Of a stretch of 28,742 nucleotides of DNA, positions 7,996 through 15,453 are shown piece by piece (the stretch's first letter is position 1; each line of letters starts with the position of its first letter). Position numbers and translations under genes: made by a program. A model generated the notes under the pieces. The model did not search any database, had not been told where the DNA came from, and was given only the letters and a program-made list of their open reading frames with translations. The stretch is from PZPK01 sp963974595 (GTDB lineage Bacteria; Pseudomonadota; Gammaproteobacteria; Pseudomonadales; Oleiphilaceae), in NCBI GenBank assembly GCA_963974595.1, contig CAXBDA010000038.1, positions 1 through 28,742 on the forward strand, read 5' to 3'.

Positions 7996-8880
7996 TTACA
8001 CTCTACCTATCATGCCTTTTATCGCATTGGGCAAGTCTGCAGGTAATATGACTGATTTACTATTATCAGAGGCCGCCAAATCAGACAAGGTGGCAATATA
8101 TTTCTCACCAAGCAAGTACATGACCGCCATATTTTTATCACCTAAAGGCTCCGCAACCATCTGTATTGCTTTTTGTCGAGCTTCCGCAAGCATAATCTCA
8201 GCCATGGCATCTTGCTCTGCTGCCTCTTTTCGGCCTTGTGCTTCAAGAATTTGAGCCTGCTTCAAACCAGTTGCTTCTAATATTTGCGCTTCTCGCGAAC
8301 CTTCTGCCTTGGTGACTGTCGCGCGACGCGCTCTCTCTGCCGAAGCCTGTTCTTCCATCGCACGTTGCATGGTGGCAGAAGGATTAATATCTTGAATCTC
8401 GACAGAGCGTAAGCTAATGCCCCATTCTTCTATCTCCATAGCAATAGTATCAGTCAACTTTGTTTTGATTTGATCACGAGAACTCAGCGCATTATCTAAA
8501 TCCATCTCACCGATAATTGAACGAAGAGTCGTTTGCACTTTGGTTTGTATGGCTATGTTGTAGTTATCAACACCATAAACGGCTTTTTGAGGATCCATAA
8601 TAGAAATATACGCCACCGCACTGGTAATAATGATGGCATTATCTTTAGTAATGACTTCCTGCGAAGGGATATCCAATACAATTTGCTTGGTTGTGAGTCG
8701 ATAAGCAACCTGATCAAAGTAAGGCACAATAATATTAAGCCCCGGCTTCAATATACGCTGATACTTTCCAAAACGTTGAACGACCCACTGATACCCCTGA
8801 GGAACAAGACGAACACCTTGCGCGACAGTTACCAATAAGAGAATAAAAATAGCTATCGCAATATATAATCCTGCATTCAT
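7996..8880 (-). CDS. qmcA: SPFH/band-7 membrane protein, QmcA-like
   Basis: Stomatin-type scaffold protein of the inner membrane, in E. coli associated with membrane microdomains and FtsH quality control. It has 294 aa: an N-terminal membrane helix (about 4-21), then the SPFH domain opening LVPQGYQWVVQRFGKY (25-40), then a long alanine/glutamate-rich coiled coil (about 180-245). The stretches VLDIPSQEVITKDNA and VEIQDINPSATMQRAMEEQ match QmcA closely. AAGGAAG precedes the ATG. It lies 46 bp after the nfeD-like gene; SPFH plus NfeD is a widespread partnership in which the NfeD protein assists the SPFH complex. The gene symbol is by homology. Confidence 0.88.
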   Translation of the reverse strand: MNAGLYIAIAIFILLLVTVAQGVRLVPQGYQWVVQRFGKYQRILKPGLNIIVPYFDQVAYRLTTKQIVLDIPSQEVITKDNAIIITSAVAYISIMDPQKAVYGVDNYNIAIQTKVQTTLRSIIGEMDLDNALSSRDQIKTKLTDTIAMEIEEWGISLRSVEIQDINPSATMQRAMEEQASAERARRATVTKAEGSREAQILEATGLKQAQILEAQGRKEAAEQDAMAEIMLAEARQKAIQMVAEPLGDKNMAVMYLLGEKYIATLSDLAASDNSKSVILPADLPNAIKGMIGRV

Positions 8881-8926
8881 TTTTTTCTTCCTTTTAACGT
8901 ATTATATTTAAATTAAAATTTTCGAA

Positions 8927-9367
8927 TTAATGCCGCTCACTAACGACCAATATATTATTTTCAACATTCGTCACAATGACTTGCTGACCTATTTCAAGCG
9001 TATCATCACTATTAAATGGCCATTCATCTTCACCCAGCAACGGGGATGAAAAACGTACAACACCCGGACGCGTTAACGAAGCAGGCATAACAACAAGACC
9101 AAGCTCACCCTCAACCTCATCTCTTAAAGCATGGTGACTACTTCTTTTAGGCTTAAAAAAACGGAACCAGAAAAAAGTGAGAAAACCGGAAAGCACCGCC
9201 CAAAAGAGTACTTGCAAACTGCCGGACAGCGCTGGTTGAAACCACAAAAAAACACCCACGACGACAGCAGATAAACCAAACCACATAGCCGTAAAAGAAG
9301 GTATTATCAGTTCAAATAAAACCAACAATATCCCCAGAATAATCCAATGCCAATACAACATTTCCAT
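8927..9367 (-). CDS. NfeD-like membrane protein (YbbK type)
   Basis: Short NfeD protein of 146 aa with about three membrane helices (roughly 6-22, 27-44, 50-68) and a C-terminal OB-fold-like domain (about 85-145) containing GELGLVVMPASLTRPGVVRF. Members pair with SPFH proteins and are thought to support membrane-domain assembly; here the partner is the QmcA-like gene next downstream. ATG 9367 has AAAGG seven bases upstream. There is no serine-protease domain, so it is the short (1b) form. The function in this organism is inferred from the pairing. Confidence 0.88.
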   Translation of the reverse strand: MEMLYWHWIILGILLVLFELIIPSFTAMWFGLSAVVVGVFLWFQPALSGSLQVLFWAVLSGFLTFFWFRFFKPKRSSHHALRDEVEGELGLVVMPASLTRPGVVRFSSPLLGEDEWPFNSDDTLEIGQQVIVTNVENNILVVSERH

Positions 9368-9407
9368 ATTAAAACCTTTTATAATTTATGAAACACACAA
9401 ATATGCC

Positions 9408-10256
9408 CTATTGATTCAGTACATTCCAATCCGACCATATCGGCTCAACACTAGCCGGCAAACTCGGGATGCGCCCTAACTCTGCCCAAGGATAGCTCGG
9501 TGTATGAAAGTCACTTCCCAAGGAGCCTTTTAGATTCATACGCTGACATAAATCACTTAGCATCCCCACTTCGCCTTGTTTTTGACCCGAGGTAATCACT
9601 TCTATCCCCTCACCACCACATTCTGTAAAAAGCCCGATCATGTTACGAAGCTTGGTTAAGCTCATATCATACTTACGCGGATGAGCAATAACCGCCGTAC
9701 CCTTAGCTGATTTAATCCACTGCGTCACAACTTCGAGGCTTGGCCATAAACTTTTCACATCTCCAGGTTTCCCGGAACCCAGATATTTCTTAAACGCTTC
9801 ACCCATAGAGGCGACTAGATTTTTTTCTAACATGACTTCTGCAAAATGAGGCCGGCCGGGAACTCCAGACGTACTTTTTAAACAAGCTTGCTCATAAATA
9901 TTAGGCAAACCTTTCTTTTGAAGCTTTTCTGCAATAATTTGCGCCCTTTGAATGCGCGCTTCAGTTTGCTGCTTTTCAACATCAACCATGACTTGGCTAT
10001 CTAGATCAAAATTGAGACCTAAAATATGAATGGTATAATTTGACCAGACACACGACAACTCAATACCTGAAATCATTTGGATATTATGCGACTTAGCAGC
10101 TTGAATAGCCCGGAATTGCCCTGCAACCGTGTCGTGATCTGTTAAAGCCAGACATTCAACACCTTTGTCAGATGCTCTAGCCAACAAATCTTCGGGAGAT
10201 AGAGCGCCATCAGAACAATAACTATGGCAATGTAGGTCGATTTTTGAGTAAATCAT
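9408..10256 (-). CDS. rnm: PHP-domain 5'-3' exoribonuclease RNase AM homologue
   Basis: Homologue of E. coli YciV/RNase AM, which trims 5' ends of rRNAs and short oligonucleotides. It has 282 aa from ATG 10256; a TTG one codon earlier (10259) is unlikely. PHP metal motifs are visible: DLHCHSYCSDG (7-17), TDHDT (39-43), GIELS, IAHPRKY and GSDFH. EIHILGLNFDLD-like and PGRPHFA stretches match the family along its length. It is divergent from the VC0807-like, yciI genes, a neighbourhood shared with many gammaproteobacteria. A histidinol-phosphatase-type PHP enzyme is a less likely alternative. Confidence 0.88.
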   Translation of the reverse strand: MIYSKIDLHCHSYCSDGALSPEDLLARASDKGVECLALTDHDTVAGQFRAIQAAKSHNIQMISGIELSCVWSNYTIHILGLNFDLDSQVMVDVEKQQTEARIQRAQIIAEKLQKKGLPNIYEQACLKSTSGVPGRPHFAEVMLEKNLVASMGEAFKKYLGSGKPGDVKSLWPSLEVVTQWIKSAKGTAVIAHPRKYDMSLTKLRNMIGLFTECGGEGIEVITSGQKQGEVGMLSDLCQRMNLKGSLGSDFHTPSYPWAELGRIPSLPASVEPIWSDWNVLNQ

Positions 10257-10296
10257 CAAATTTTGCTTATTTAAATTAATTTTAAGGCCTAGTGAT

Positions 10297-10325
10297 TTTA
10301 AACCTGCCTCATTTACACATATAAT
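10297..10325 (+). promoter_or_regulatory. Candidate sigma70 promoter for the VC0807-like gene
   Basis: TTTAAA, 17 bp, TATAAT. The -10 is perfect and the -35 matches 4 of 6. Initiation near 10332 would give a leader of about 33 nt. A second TATAAA at 10337-10342 lies close to the gene but lacks a well-spaced -35. Confidence 0.45.
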
Positions 10326-10364
10326 CGCGCACCTAGTATAAATACCAAATAGCGACTTATTATT

Positions 10365-11093
10365 ATGCCTGAATCTTCAGAGTTACCTTTAGAAACAAAA
10401 AAATCACCACAAAAGCCTCAAACGAGCCATCTCTTTCTGGAGCTAATCATTTGTGTCATCCTGCCAACACTGGTTTTAAAGTATCTAAGTGGTGACGATA
10501 GCCTAGGCCCAGTTTATGCGCTAATTTTTGGTTTATCCTTCCCCTTGTTATTTGGCATTCATCAATTCATTAAAGCAAAGAAGTTTGGTTTTATACCTGC
10601 TTTAGGTTTTATCAGCATATTACTGACTAGTGGTATCGGATTATTAGAACTCGATGCAAAGTATATTGCTATTAAAGAAGCAAGCATACCGTTGATTATT
10701 GCGCTGGGTACAATTATTTCATTGAAAACACCTTACCCTTTAGTAAAGACGTTCATCTATAACGATAAAATCCTTCAAATAGATAAAGTTGACGAAGCAC
10801 TAGCGAAATCAAACAACAAAAATGAATTTAACAAGACATTAACTATCGCAACGTATATTTTATCAAGCTCATTTTTCCTCTCTGCAATTTTGAATTACGC
10901 ACTAGCAAAATATATTGTTGTTAGCCCATCAGGTACAGCCGAGTTTAATGATGAGTTAGGCACGATGAATCTATTAAGCTATCCAGTTATCACCATCCCC
11001 TGCGTCATCGTAATGATTTACGCTATGTTTTATTTATTCAAACATATAAAACGCTTAACCGGCCTGGACTTTGAGGAACTTATTCATCAATAG
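10365..11093 (+). CDS. VC0807-family integral membrane protein
   Basis: Membrane protein of 242 aa without known biochemical role, resembling the conserved VC0807 family (sometimes called MFS-like). About six hydrophobic segments are visible: roughly 27-43, 47-66, 76-94, 105-120, 158-182 and 206-226. A hydrophilic N-terminus precedes them. Polar stretches such as SGDDSLGP, GIGLLELDAKYIAIKEASIP and FNDELGTMNLLSYP look conserved. It lies in the place where yciB (septation-related ispZ) usually sits between the PHP gene and yciI. It has no obvious ribosome site. yciI follows after 39 bp, probably in one operon. No function is assigned. Confidence 0.75.
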   Translation: MPESSELPLETKKSPQKPQTSHLFLELIICVILPTLVLKYLSGDDSLGPVYALIFGLSFPLLFGIHQFIKAKKFGFIPALGFISILLTSGIGLLELDAKYIAIKEASIPLIIALGTIISLKTPYPLVKTFIYNDKILQIDKVDEALAKSNNKNEFNKTLTIATYILSSSFFLSAILNYALAKYIVVSPSGTAEFNDELGTMNLLSYPVITIPCVIVMIYAMFYLFKHIKRLTGLDFEELIHQ

Positions 11094-11132
11094 ACACACC
11101 ACAGTACGCTCAAACTTATTTAGGGAACCACC

Positions 11133-11432
11133 ATGCTTTATGCCATTATGTCTGAAGACGTCGCTAACAGCTTAGCCAAACGGAAAAGTGCACGCCCTGC
11201 ACATCTCGCCAGACTATCAGAACTAAAAGAACAGGGTCGCTTAATCTTAGCAGGGCCGCATCCCGTGATTGATAGCGAAGATCCAGGAGAAGCGGGCTTC
11301 AGCGGAAGTTTAATTGTAGCTGAGTTTGGTTCATTATCAGCCGCGAAAGCATGGGCAGATGCAGATCCTTACATCGAAGCAGGCGTTTACAGCAAGGTAA
11401 GCGTAAAACCATTCAAGAAGGTTCTTCCTTAA
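11133..11432 (+). CDS. yciI: YciI-family protein
   Basis: Small ferredoxin-like-fold protein of 99 aa, about the length of E. coli YciI and highly similar throughout (RPAHLARL, DPGEAGFSGS, WADADPY, SVKPFKK). The putative active-site pair is H24 and D78. Relatives form dimers with a cleft; some have chlorohydrolase-like or muconolactone-isomerase-like activity, but the cellular reaction of YciI is not established. AGGGA stands six bases before the ATG. It is flanked by the VC0807-like gene and the SH3-protein gene in the same direction. Confidence 0.94.
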   Translation: MLYAIMSEDVANSLAKRKSARPAHLARLSELKEQGRLILAGPHPVIDSEDPGEAGFSGSLIVAEFGSLSAAKAWADADPYIEAGVYSKVSVKPFKKVLP

Positions 11433-11478
11433 TAAATCCGATAATTATTACAATTCTTATAGAGACAGGTAACTCAAA

Positions 11479-12162
11479 TTGAAGATTCAAAGACATTACA
11501 AACCCAGCTTTCTTAGCCTTATTTTTATGTTTTTCAGTGTGCAAACTTATGCAGAAACCATGTATATAGATGACACTTTATTAGTTCCGTTAAGAAGTGG
11601 GGAAAACACAAGCTATAGAATCGTCCACAAGGGCATTCCAAGCGGAACAAAACTTGAAATTGTGGAACACAGTAAAGAATCAGGTTATTCGAAAGTCGTG
11701 ACACCTGGCGGAATTGAAGGTTTCTTGCCAACACGCTATTTGACGGCTGAGCCTATCGCTAAAATCAAACTCGAACAAGCAAACAAAACATTGACAAGTT
11801 TAAAGCAGGAACACAATAAACTTCAAAAAGCCTTCAATGTGCTTAATTCGGAACATCAATCTCTGAGCAAAAAATATACAGATACAGAACAGTCTCTAGA
11901 TAAAAATGTACAAGAGCTCAGCCATATAAGATCTGTTTCAGCGAATGCACTCACTCTGGATCAGCGGAATCGCGAATTGAGAGAAGATAATGAACAACTT
12001 CGAAATGAGCTTGAACTGCTTCAAACTGACAACAGCAGACTCAAAGACAAAGCAGAATCAAACATGATGCTAGTCGGTGGGGCTTTAGTGTTTTTGGGTG
12101 TCATATTAGCACTGCTCATCCCGATGATTAAGCCCTCTAAAAAGAACGATAGCTGGGCATGA
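11479..12162 (+). CDS. YgiM-like SH3/coiled-coil membrane protein (TIGR04211 type)
   Basis: Bitopic membrane protein of 227 aa with the YgiM layout. A signal sequence ends near TYA-E (residues 23-26), followed by a bacterial SH3 domain (about 28-92, with PLRSGENTSYRI and GFLPTRYL), a long coiled coil (95-192), a membrane helix (196-215) and a short charged tail ending PSKKNDSWA, close to the E. coli YgiM tail. The start is TTG at 11479, with AGGT upstream; the signal peptide needs this start. Function is unknown; the SH3 domain suggests a cell-wall or periplasmic partner. A strong terminator follows, ending the operon. Confidence 0.85.
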   Translation: MKIQRHYKPSFLSLIFMFFSVQTYAETMYIDDTLLVPLRSGENTSYRIVHKGIPSGTKLEIVEHSKESGYSKVVTPGGIEGFLPTRYLTAEPIAKIKLEQANKTLTSLKQEHNKLQKAFNVLNSEHQSLSKKYTDTEQSLDKNVQELSHIRSVSANALTLDQRNRELREDNEQLRNELELLQTDNSRLKDKAESNMMLVGGALVFLGVILALLIPMIKPSKKNDSWA

Positions 12163-12169
12163 TATCACC

Positions 12170-12218
12170 AGTTCGGCTCTCGATATTTTATATTGAGAGC
12201 CGAACTTTGTAACTTTTT
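12170..12218 (+). terminator. Intrinsic terminator after the YgiM-like gene
   Basis: AGTTCGGCTCTC and GAGAGCCGAACT form a perfect 12-bp stem; the 13-nt loop can pair further (ATAT/ATAT). The tail TTGTAACTTTTT is T-rich but interrupted. It lies eight bp after the stop codon. Confidence 0.85.
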
Positions 12219-12431
12219 CAGATTAAACTGGCATTTTCCCAGATTAAAACAACCTCATACATGGATTGTTCAAAAAATGCGCACCCCTTCACCTCAATAT
12301 CCCATTTTTCATGATAGTCTTAAAACTTAAATTTTTAGATCATTTTGTTTGTTCAGAATCTAAGCAAACTACGTCATGATTACCGGATTCTTAACATTTG
12401 CTCATAGTCATAAAAGTTTCCCCCTGTCTCT
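12219..12431. other. AT-rich spacer with no recognised gene
   Basis: No plausible coding frame and no RNA family recognised. The only structure seen is a CAGATTAAA direct repeat (12219-12227 and 12240-12248) next to the terminator. It could hold upstream control sites for the PilZ gene. Confidence 0.5.
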
Positions 12432-12460
12432 TTGACATGATCACTTTTTAGACATATATA
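12432..12460 (+). promoter_or_regulatory. Sigma70 promoter for the PilZ gene
   Basis: TTGACA, 17 bp, TATATA (a better TATATT lies two bases further). The -35 is perfect. Initiation near 12467-12469 gives a leader of about 30 nt carrying AAGAGGTG before the ATG at 12498. Confidence 0.65.
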
Positions 12461-12497
12461 TTAGATGGAACATTTATCCATAAGAGGTGTTGAATAG

Positions 12498-12809
12498 ATG
12501 AATAACATGTATAGCCGAAACTGGGATGAGAAACGCGACTTTATTAGAATGAAAGTCGATACACAAATAATACTAGCTGTAGATGATAGTCAATTGAAAG
12601 TTGAAGGCTATTGCAAAGATCTAAGCGGCACCGGAATGTTGATTGAGGTAGACCAGGAAGTGGGTCAAGGTACGATGTGCTCAACCACGCTGCCGTCGAA
12701 CAATGACGCATTTCCCTCTTTGGATGCTAAGGTTAAAGTCCTTAGATGCATACAATTAAGCGATAACAAATATCAGCTCGGTGCAGAAATACTAGAAATA
12801 GCGAGTTGA
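12498..12809 (+). CDS. Stand-alone PilZ domain protein, c-di-GMP receptor
   Basis: A single PilZ domain of 103 aa with no other part. Both c-di-GMP motifs are present: RxxxR as RDFIR (13-17) and D/NxSxxG as DLSGTG (about 37-42). These predict binding of cyclic di-GMP and signalling to an unknown partner, commonly in motility, adhesion or polysaccharide control. The AAGAGGTG ribosome site is strong. It is monocistronic, between two hairpin terminators and behind its own promoter. Flagellar genes lie 3.6 kb away, but they are not linked in transcription. The partner cannot be told from sequence. Confidence 0.88.
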   Translation: MNNMYSRNWDEKRDFIRMKVDTQIILAVDDSQLKVEGYCKDLSGTGMLIEVDQEVGQGTMCSTTLPSNNDAFPSLDAKVKVLRCIQLSDNKYQLGAEILEIAS

Positions 12810-12814
12810 TAAAG

Positions 12815-12860
12815 AACGCTCATGTAAATAGCTATCAAGGTACATGAGCGTTTTGGTTTT
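12815..12860 (+). terminator. Terminator between the convergent PilZ and rraA genes
   Basis: AACGCTCATGTA and TACATGAGCGTT form a perfect 12-bp stem with a 14-nt loop, followed on the plus strand by TTGGTTTT. The last bases overlap the rraA stop codon. On the minus strand it may also end rraA transcripts, but the T-run there is poor. Confidence 0.82.
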
Positions 12861-13347
12861 ATACCAACTTCGTTGGTGCAACAATGACACCGTTATTATC
12901 TGCGTAAACATATTGCCCAGGCATAAAGGTAATACCACCAAACGTGACGGGTATATTTAAGTCACCAATGCCTCTTTTTTCTGTTTTTCTTGGATTTGTC
13001 GAGATAGCTTGTACCCCTAGGCGTATCTGCCGAATAATATCGACATCCCTGATACAACCGTAAATAATTAGACCTTCCCAGCCATTTTCAGCCGCTTTTT
13101 CAGCCAGCATATCGCCCAGAAGTGCGTTACGCATTGAGCCACCACCATCAACAACCATTACCTTACCTTGACCTGGCAGACCTACCTGCTCTTTAACTAC
13201 AGAGTTATCTTCGTGGCATTTAACAGTCACAATTTCACCTCCAAATGAATCAATACCCCCAAAATTTTGCAACATAGGGCTTAAGACCTGAATCAAATCA
13301 GGATATTCATCACATAAATCAGGGGTCATTATTTTTGAACTAGTCAC
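12859..13347 (-). CDS. rraA: RraA family protein, RNase E activity regulator
   Basis: Trimeric protein that in E. coli binds RNase E and lowers its activity; related family members are 4-hydroxy-4-methyl-2-oxoglutarate aldolases. It has 162 aa (E. coli 161), with NFGGIDSFGGEIVTVKC, VMVVDGGGSMRNALLGD, WEGLIIYGCIRD and YADNNGVIV. The GTG start at 13347 is chosen because AAGGAG lies seven bases before it; the in-frame ATG at 13329 has none. The GDML...R and D positions of the aldolase site are largely kept, so aldolase activity cannot be ruled out by eye. It is convergent with the PilZ gene. Confidence 0.9.
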   Translation of the reverse strand: MTSSKIMTPDLCDEYPDLIQVLSPMLQNFGGIDSFGGEIVTVKCHEDNSVVKEQVGLPGQGKVMVVDGGGSMRNALLGDMLAEKAAENGWEGLIIYGCIRDVDIIRQIRLGVQAISTNPRKTEKRGIGDLNIPVTFGGITFMPGQYVYADNNGVIVAPTKLV

Positions 13348-13389
13348 TCCGTTTCTCCTTAATATTTATCGCATTCAAAACCGTAAAAA

Positions 13390-14163
13390 CTAAAATAAAC
13401 ATGTTTCTATCTGATGCTTAGTTAATTGGCAAAGCTCTTTTCTATTGAACTTTTCTGCACTCATTGGTGGTAAAAAATGATAATGCGCATGAACTTTTTT
13501 AACTTTTAGAATCCGCTCTAAAGTATCTAAAAAACTATCATTATTTATAAATGCCGGCTCCATTAAGTGCCGGCCATATTCATCCGTATATTTAATGGCA
13601 ACCGACTGAACCATCGAACCCGTTCGTACTGCTGCCTCATAGAACATAGGATAAAAATCTAAAACTTGAGAGCCATCTGATGTGGTAGATTCAGGAAAGA
13701 CATGAACAGATCTCCCCTCACGTAAACGAGCTTCTAAAGCCGGTATAGATCGATATGCCTGAAATTTGTTACGTCTATCGATATATACCGACTGCATGCG
13801 TTTTGTAAATGTTCCCAAAAAAGGCCAATACTCAAGATCATGACGCGCGATAAAACCAATAGACTGAATATGAGAAAGTAGAATCGTATCTAACCATGAA
13901 ATATGATTAGATACATAAAGCCCTGGCTCATTTAATCGCTCACCGCTTACATGCAATACAGTATTCATGGAGCAAACCAGATCTTCAACCCAGAGAGCAA
14001 AAAGCCGATAATCGCCTAAATGGTTTTCACTTATTTTTGATAGGGAGGGAAACCGATAACAAGACGAAATAAATACACTGCCTGCAAATAAGTTTCCACC
14101 TAGTCGCCCAAAGCGATAAGCCTGTCTTGACCTAACCCCCAGATTCTTTACTAACTGCTTCAT
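13390..14163 (-). CDS. PlsC-type lysophospholipid/glycerolipid acyltransferase
   Basis: Membrane-associated 1-acyl-sn-glycerol-3-phosphate acyltransferase family enzyme (257 aa). The catalytic H(x4)D is in NHISWLD (H87, D92). A second motif, FPESTTSDG (156-164), stands for the family FPEGTTS, with S in place of G. The N-terminal ~35 residues are basic then hydrophobic. ATG 14163 is preferred because AAGGTAG lies ahead of it; an upstream GTG (14193) has no ribosome site and would add ten residues. It may make phosphatidate or, like OlsA, ornithine lipids; the substrate is not decidable. It follows yaaA at about 40 bp. Confidence 0.88.
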   Translation of the reverse strand: MKQLVKNLGVRSRQAYRFGRLGGNLFAGSVFISSCYRFPSLSKISENHLGDYRLFALWVEDLVCSMNTVLHVSGERLNEPGLYVSNHISWLDTILLSHIQSIGFIARHDLEYWPFLGTFTKRMQSVYIDRRNKFQAYRSIPALEARLREGRSVHVFPESTTSDGSQVLDFYPMFYEAAVRTGSMVQSVAIKYTDEYGRHLMEPAFINNDSFLDTLERILKVKKVHAHYHFLPPMSAEKFNRKELCQLTKHQIETCLF

Positions 14164-14203
14164 CAGTAAAACTACCTTAAATTTAATAAACACTTATGCA
14201 TAT

Positions 14204-14974
14204 TTATTGCTCTGCTCGCTTAAATACCCAAGTAAATTCTGAAGATTCAGAAGCATCAAATAAATAAGCACCATAGTTAAATGCTTTTAAGTCTTGTACA
14301 TTACTAATGGCATTATCAGCAGCAAAACGCATCATTAAACCTCGTGCTTTTTTCGCATAGAAACTAATAATTTTATATTGTCCATTTTTTTCATCTTTAA
14401 ACACAGGCGTGATGAGAGGCTTAATGAGCCGCTTTTCTTTTACCGCCTTAAAGTATTCATTAGATGCGAGATTAACGACAAAGTCGTGTTCTTTTTCAAG
14501 CTCATTATTCAGATGATCAGTAATCTTATCTCCCCAAAATTGATATAAGTTGGCACATTTAGACTTGGCCAGCTTCGTCCCCATTTCTAATCGATAAGCT
14601 TGCATCAAATCTAACGGTTTGAGCATGCCATAAAGCCCTGACAGAATACGTAAATTATTTTGCAAGTAATCTAAACCTGTTTTATCCATGGTCTCGACAG
14701 CAAGACCTGTATAGACATCCCCCTTGAAGGCAAAAATAGCTTGCTTGGAATTTTGAAGGTTGAAGGGTTGTTGCCATTCTTTAAAACGATCGACATTTAA
14801 CTTGGCTATCTTTTCACTTACCTTCATCATTTTACTTAAATCTTCCCACGAAAAGCCGCGCATTATCTCGATAAGCTCAGACGACTCTTTTTGAAACCTA
14901 GGCTGAGTGCAGTCATCCGTAAAACTTGATGATTCAAAATCAAGAGTTTTAGCAGGAGAGATTAAAAAAAGCAT
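14204..14974 (-). CDS. yaaA: Peroxide stress protein YaaA
   Basis: DUF328/UPF0246 family. E. coli YaaA is induced by hydrogen peroxide and limits free intracellular iron and Fenton damage; it has a DNA-binding-like fold. It has 256 aa (E. coli 258). Family features are MLFLISPAKTLDFES at the start, ILSGLYGMLKPLDLMQAYRLEMGT in the middle and a lysine-rich C-terminal half ending FTWVFKR. The ATG at 14974 is clear. It lies on the minus strand between the glutaredoxin-like gene and the acyltransferase, probably in one transcript. Confidence 0.95.
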   Translation of the reverse strand: MLFLISPAKTLDFESSSFTDDCTQPRFQKESSELIEIMRGFSWEDLSKMMKVSEKIAKLNVDRFKEWQQPFNLQNSKQAIFAFKGDVYTGLAVETMDKTGLDYLQNNLRILSGLYGMLKPLDLMQAYRLEMGTKLAKSKCANLYQFWGDKITDHLNNELEKEHDFVVNLASNEYFKAVKEKRLIKPLITPVFKDEKNGQYKIISFYAKKARGLMMRFAADNAISNVQDLKAFNYGAYLFDASESSEFTWVFKRAEQ

Positions 14975-15018
14975 GGCTTATCCTATGTTGTAATTTATAG
15001 ACTAGAGGTTCAAATTTA

Positions 15019-15354
15019 TTAAAATATTAATCGAGGTGCTATAAACTCATACACCTGCTGAATATCAAATGGCCAAGTAAGTTCAGCCTTATCTTTTGGA
15101 AAAATCAATACAGGTATTCGCGTACCGAAAGACTCTATAAGCTCATCATCGGCTGCAATATCAAATTCATCAATCACAAACACCCTTTCACCACTCAAAG
15201 AAATGTTATGATTTTGAGCCAAGCTTAACATCTGCTCGTGCAGATCGCTCAAAATAGACATCGCTTCTTCGCATAAATGACAGGCACTTGTTGAATACAG
15301 CACAAAGCGATTCATCTGGGAATCGGGGTTTTCATTCATTTTAAAATCAGACAT
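15019..15354 (-). CDS. Glutaredoxin-like protein (DUF836 type) with CHLC motif
   Basis: Thioredoxin-fold protein of 111 aa with the redox motif CHLC (24-27) in YSTSACHLCEEA, and the cis-proline segment FGTRIPVLIF (88-97). It is a thiol-disulphide oxidoreductase or glutathione-using redox protein; its partner is unknown. The start is uncertain: ATG 15354 gives a 13-residue polar extension, whereas ATG 15315 (MNRFVLYST) would match the usual family N-terminus. Neither has a good ribosome site. It sits upstream of yaaA, an oxidative-stress gene, and is divergent from rdgC. Confidence 0.85.
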   Translation of the reverse strand: MSDFKMNENPDSQMNRFVLYSTSACHLCEEAMSILSDLHEQMLSLAQNHNISLSGERVFVIDEFDIAADDELIESFGTRIPVLIFPKDKAELTWPFDIQQVYEFIAPRLIF

Positions 15355-15389
15355 TTAATATTTTTTCTTCAAGTAATTTATATTTAGCC

Positions 15390-15418
15390 TTGGCAATAAA
15401 CTATCAGCATCGCATAAT
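15390..15418 (+). promoter_or_regulatory. Sigma70 promoter for rdgC
   Basis: TTGGCA, 17 bp, CATAAT: 5 of 6 matches in both boxes at ideal spacing. Initiation near 15425 gives a leader of about 29 nt containing AAGAGG before ATG 15454. Confidence 0.68.
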
Positions 15419-15453
15419 GCGCGACTGATTTTATAAAGAGGCAGAAAAATAAT

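Noticed and set aside
12219..12431. Possible small RNA or riboswitch before the PilZ gene
   Set aside because: No recognisable conserved fold or family motif; only an AT-rich spacer with a short direct repeat.
14164..14193. Ten-codon upstream extension of the acyltransferase from a GTG
   Set aside because: No ribosome site at the GTG; ATG 14163 has AAGGTAG upstream.
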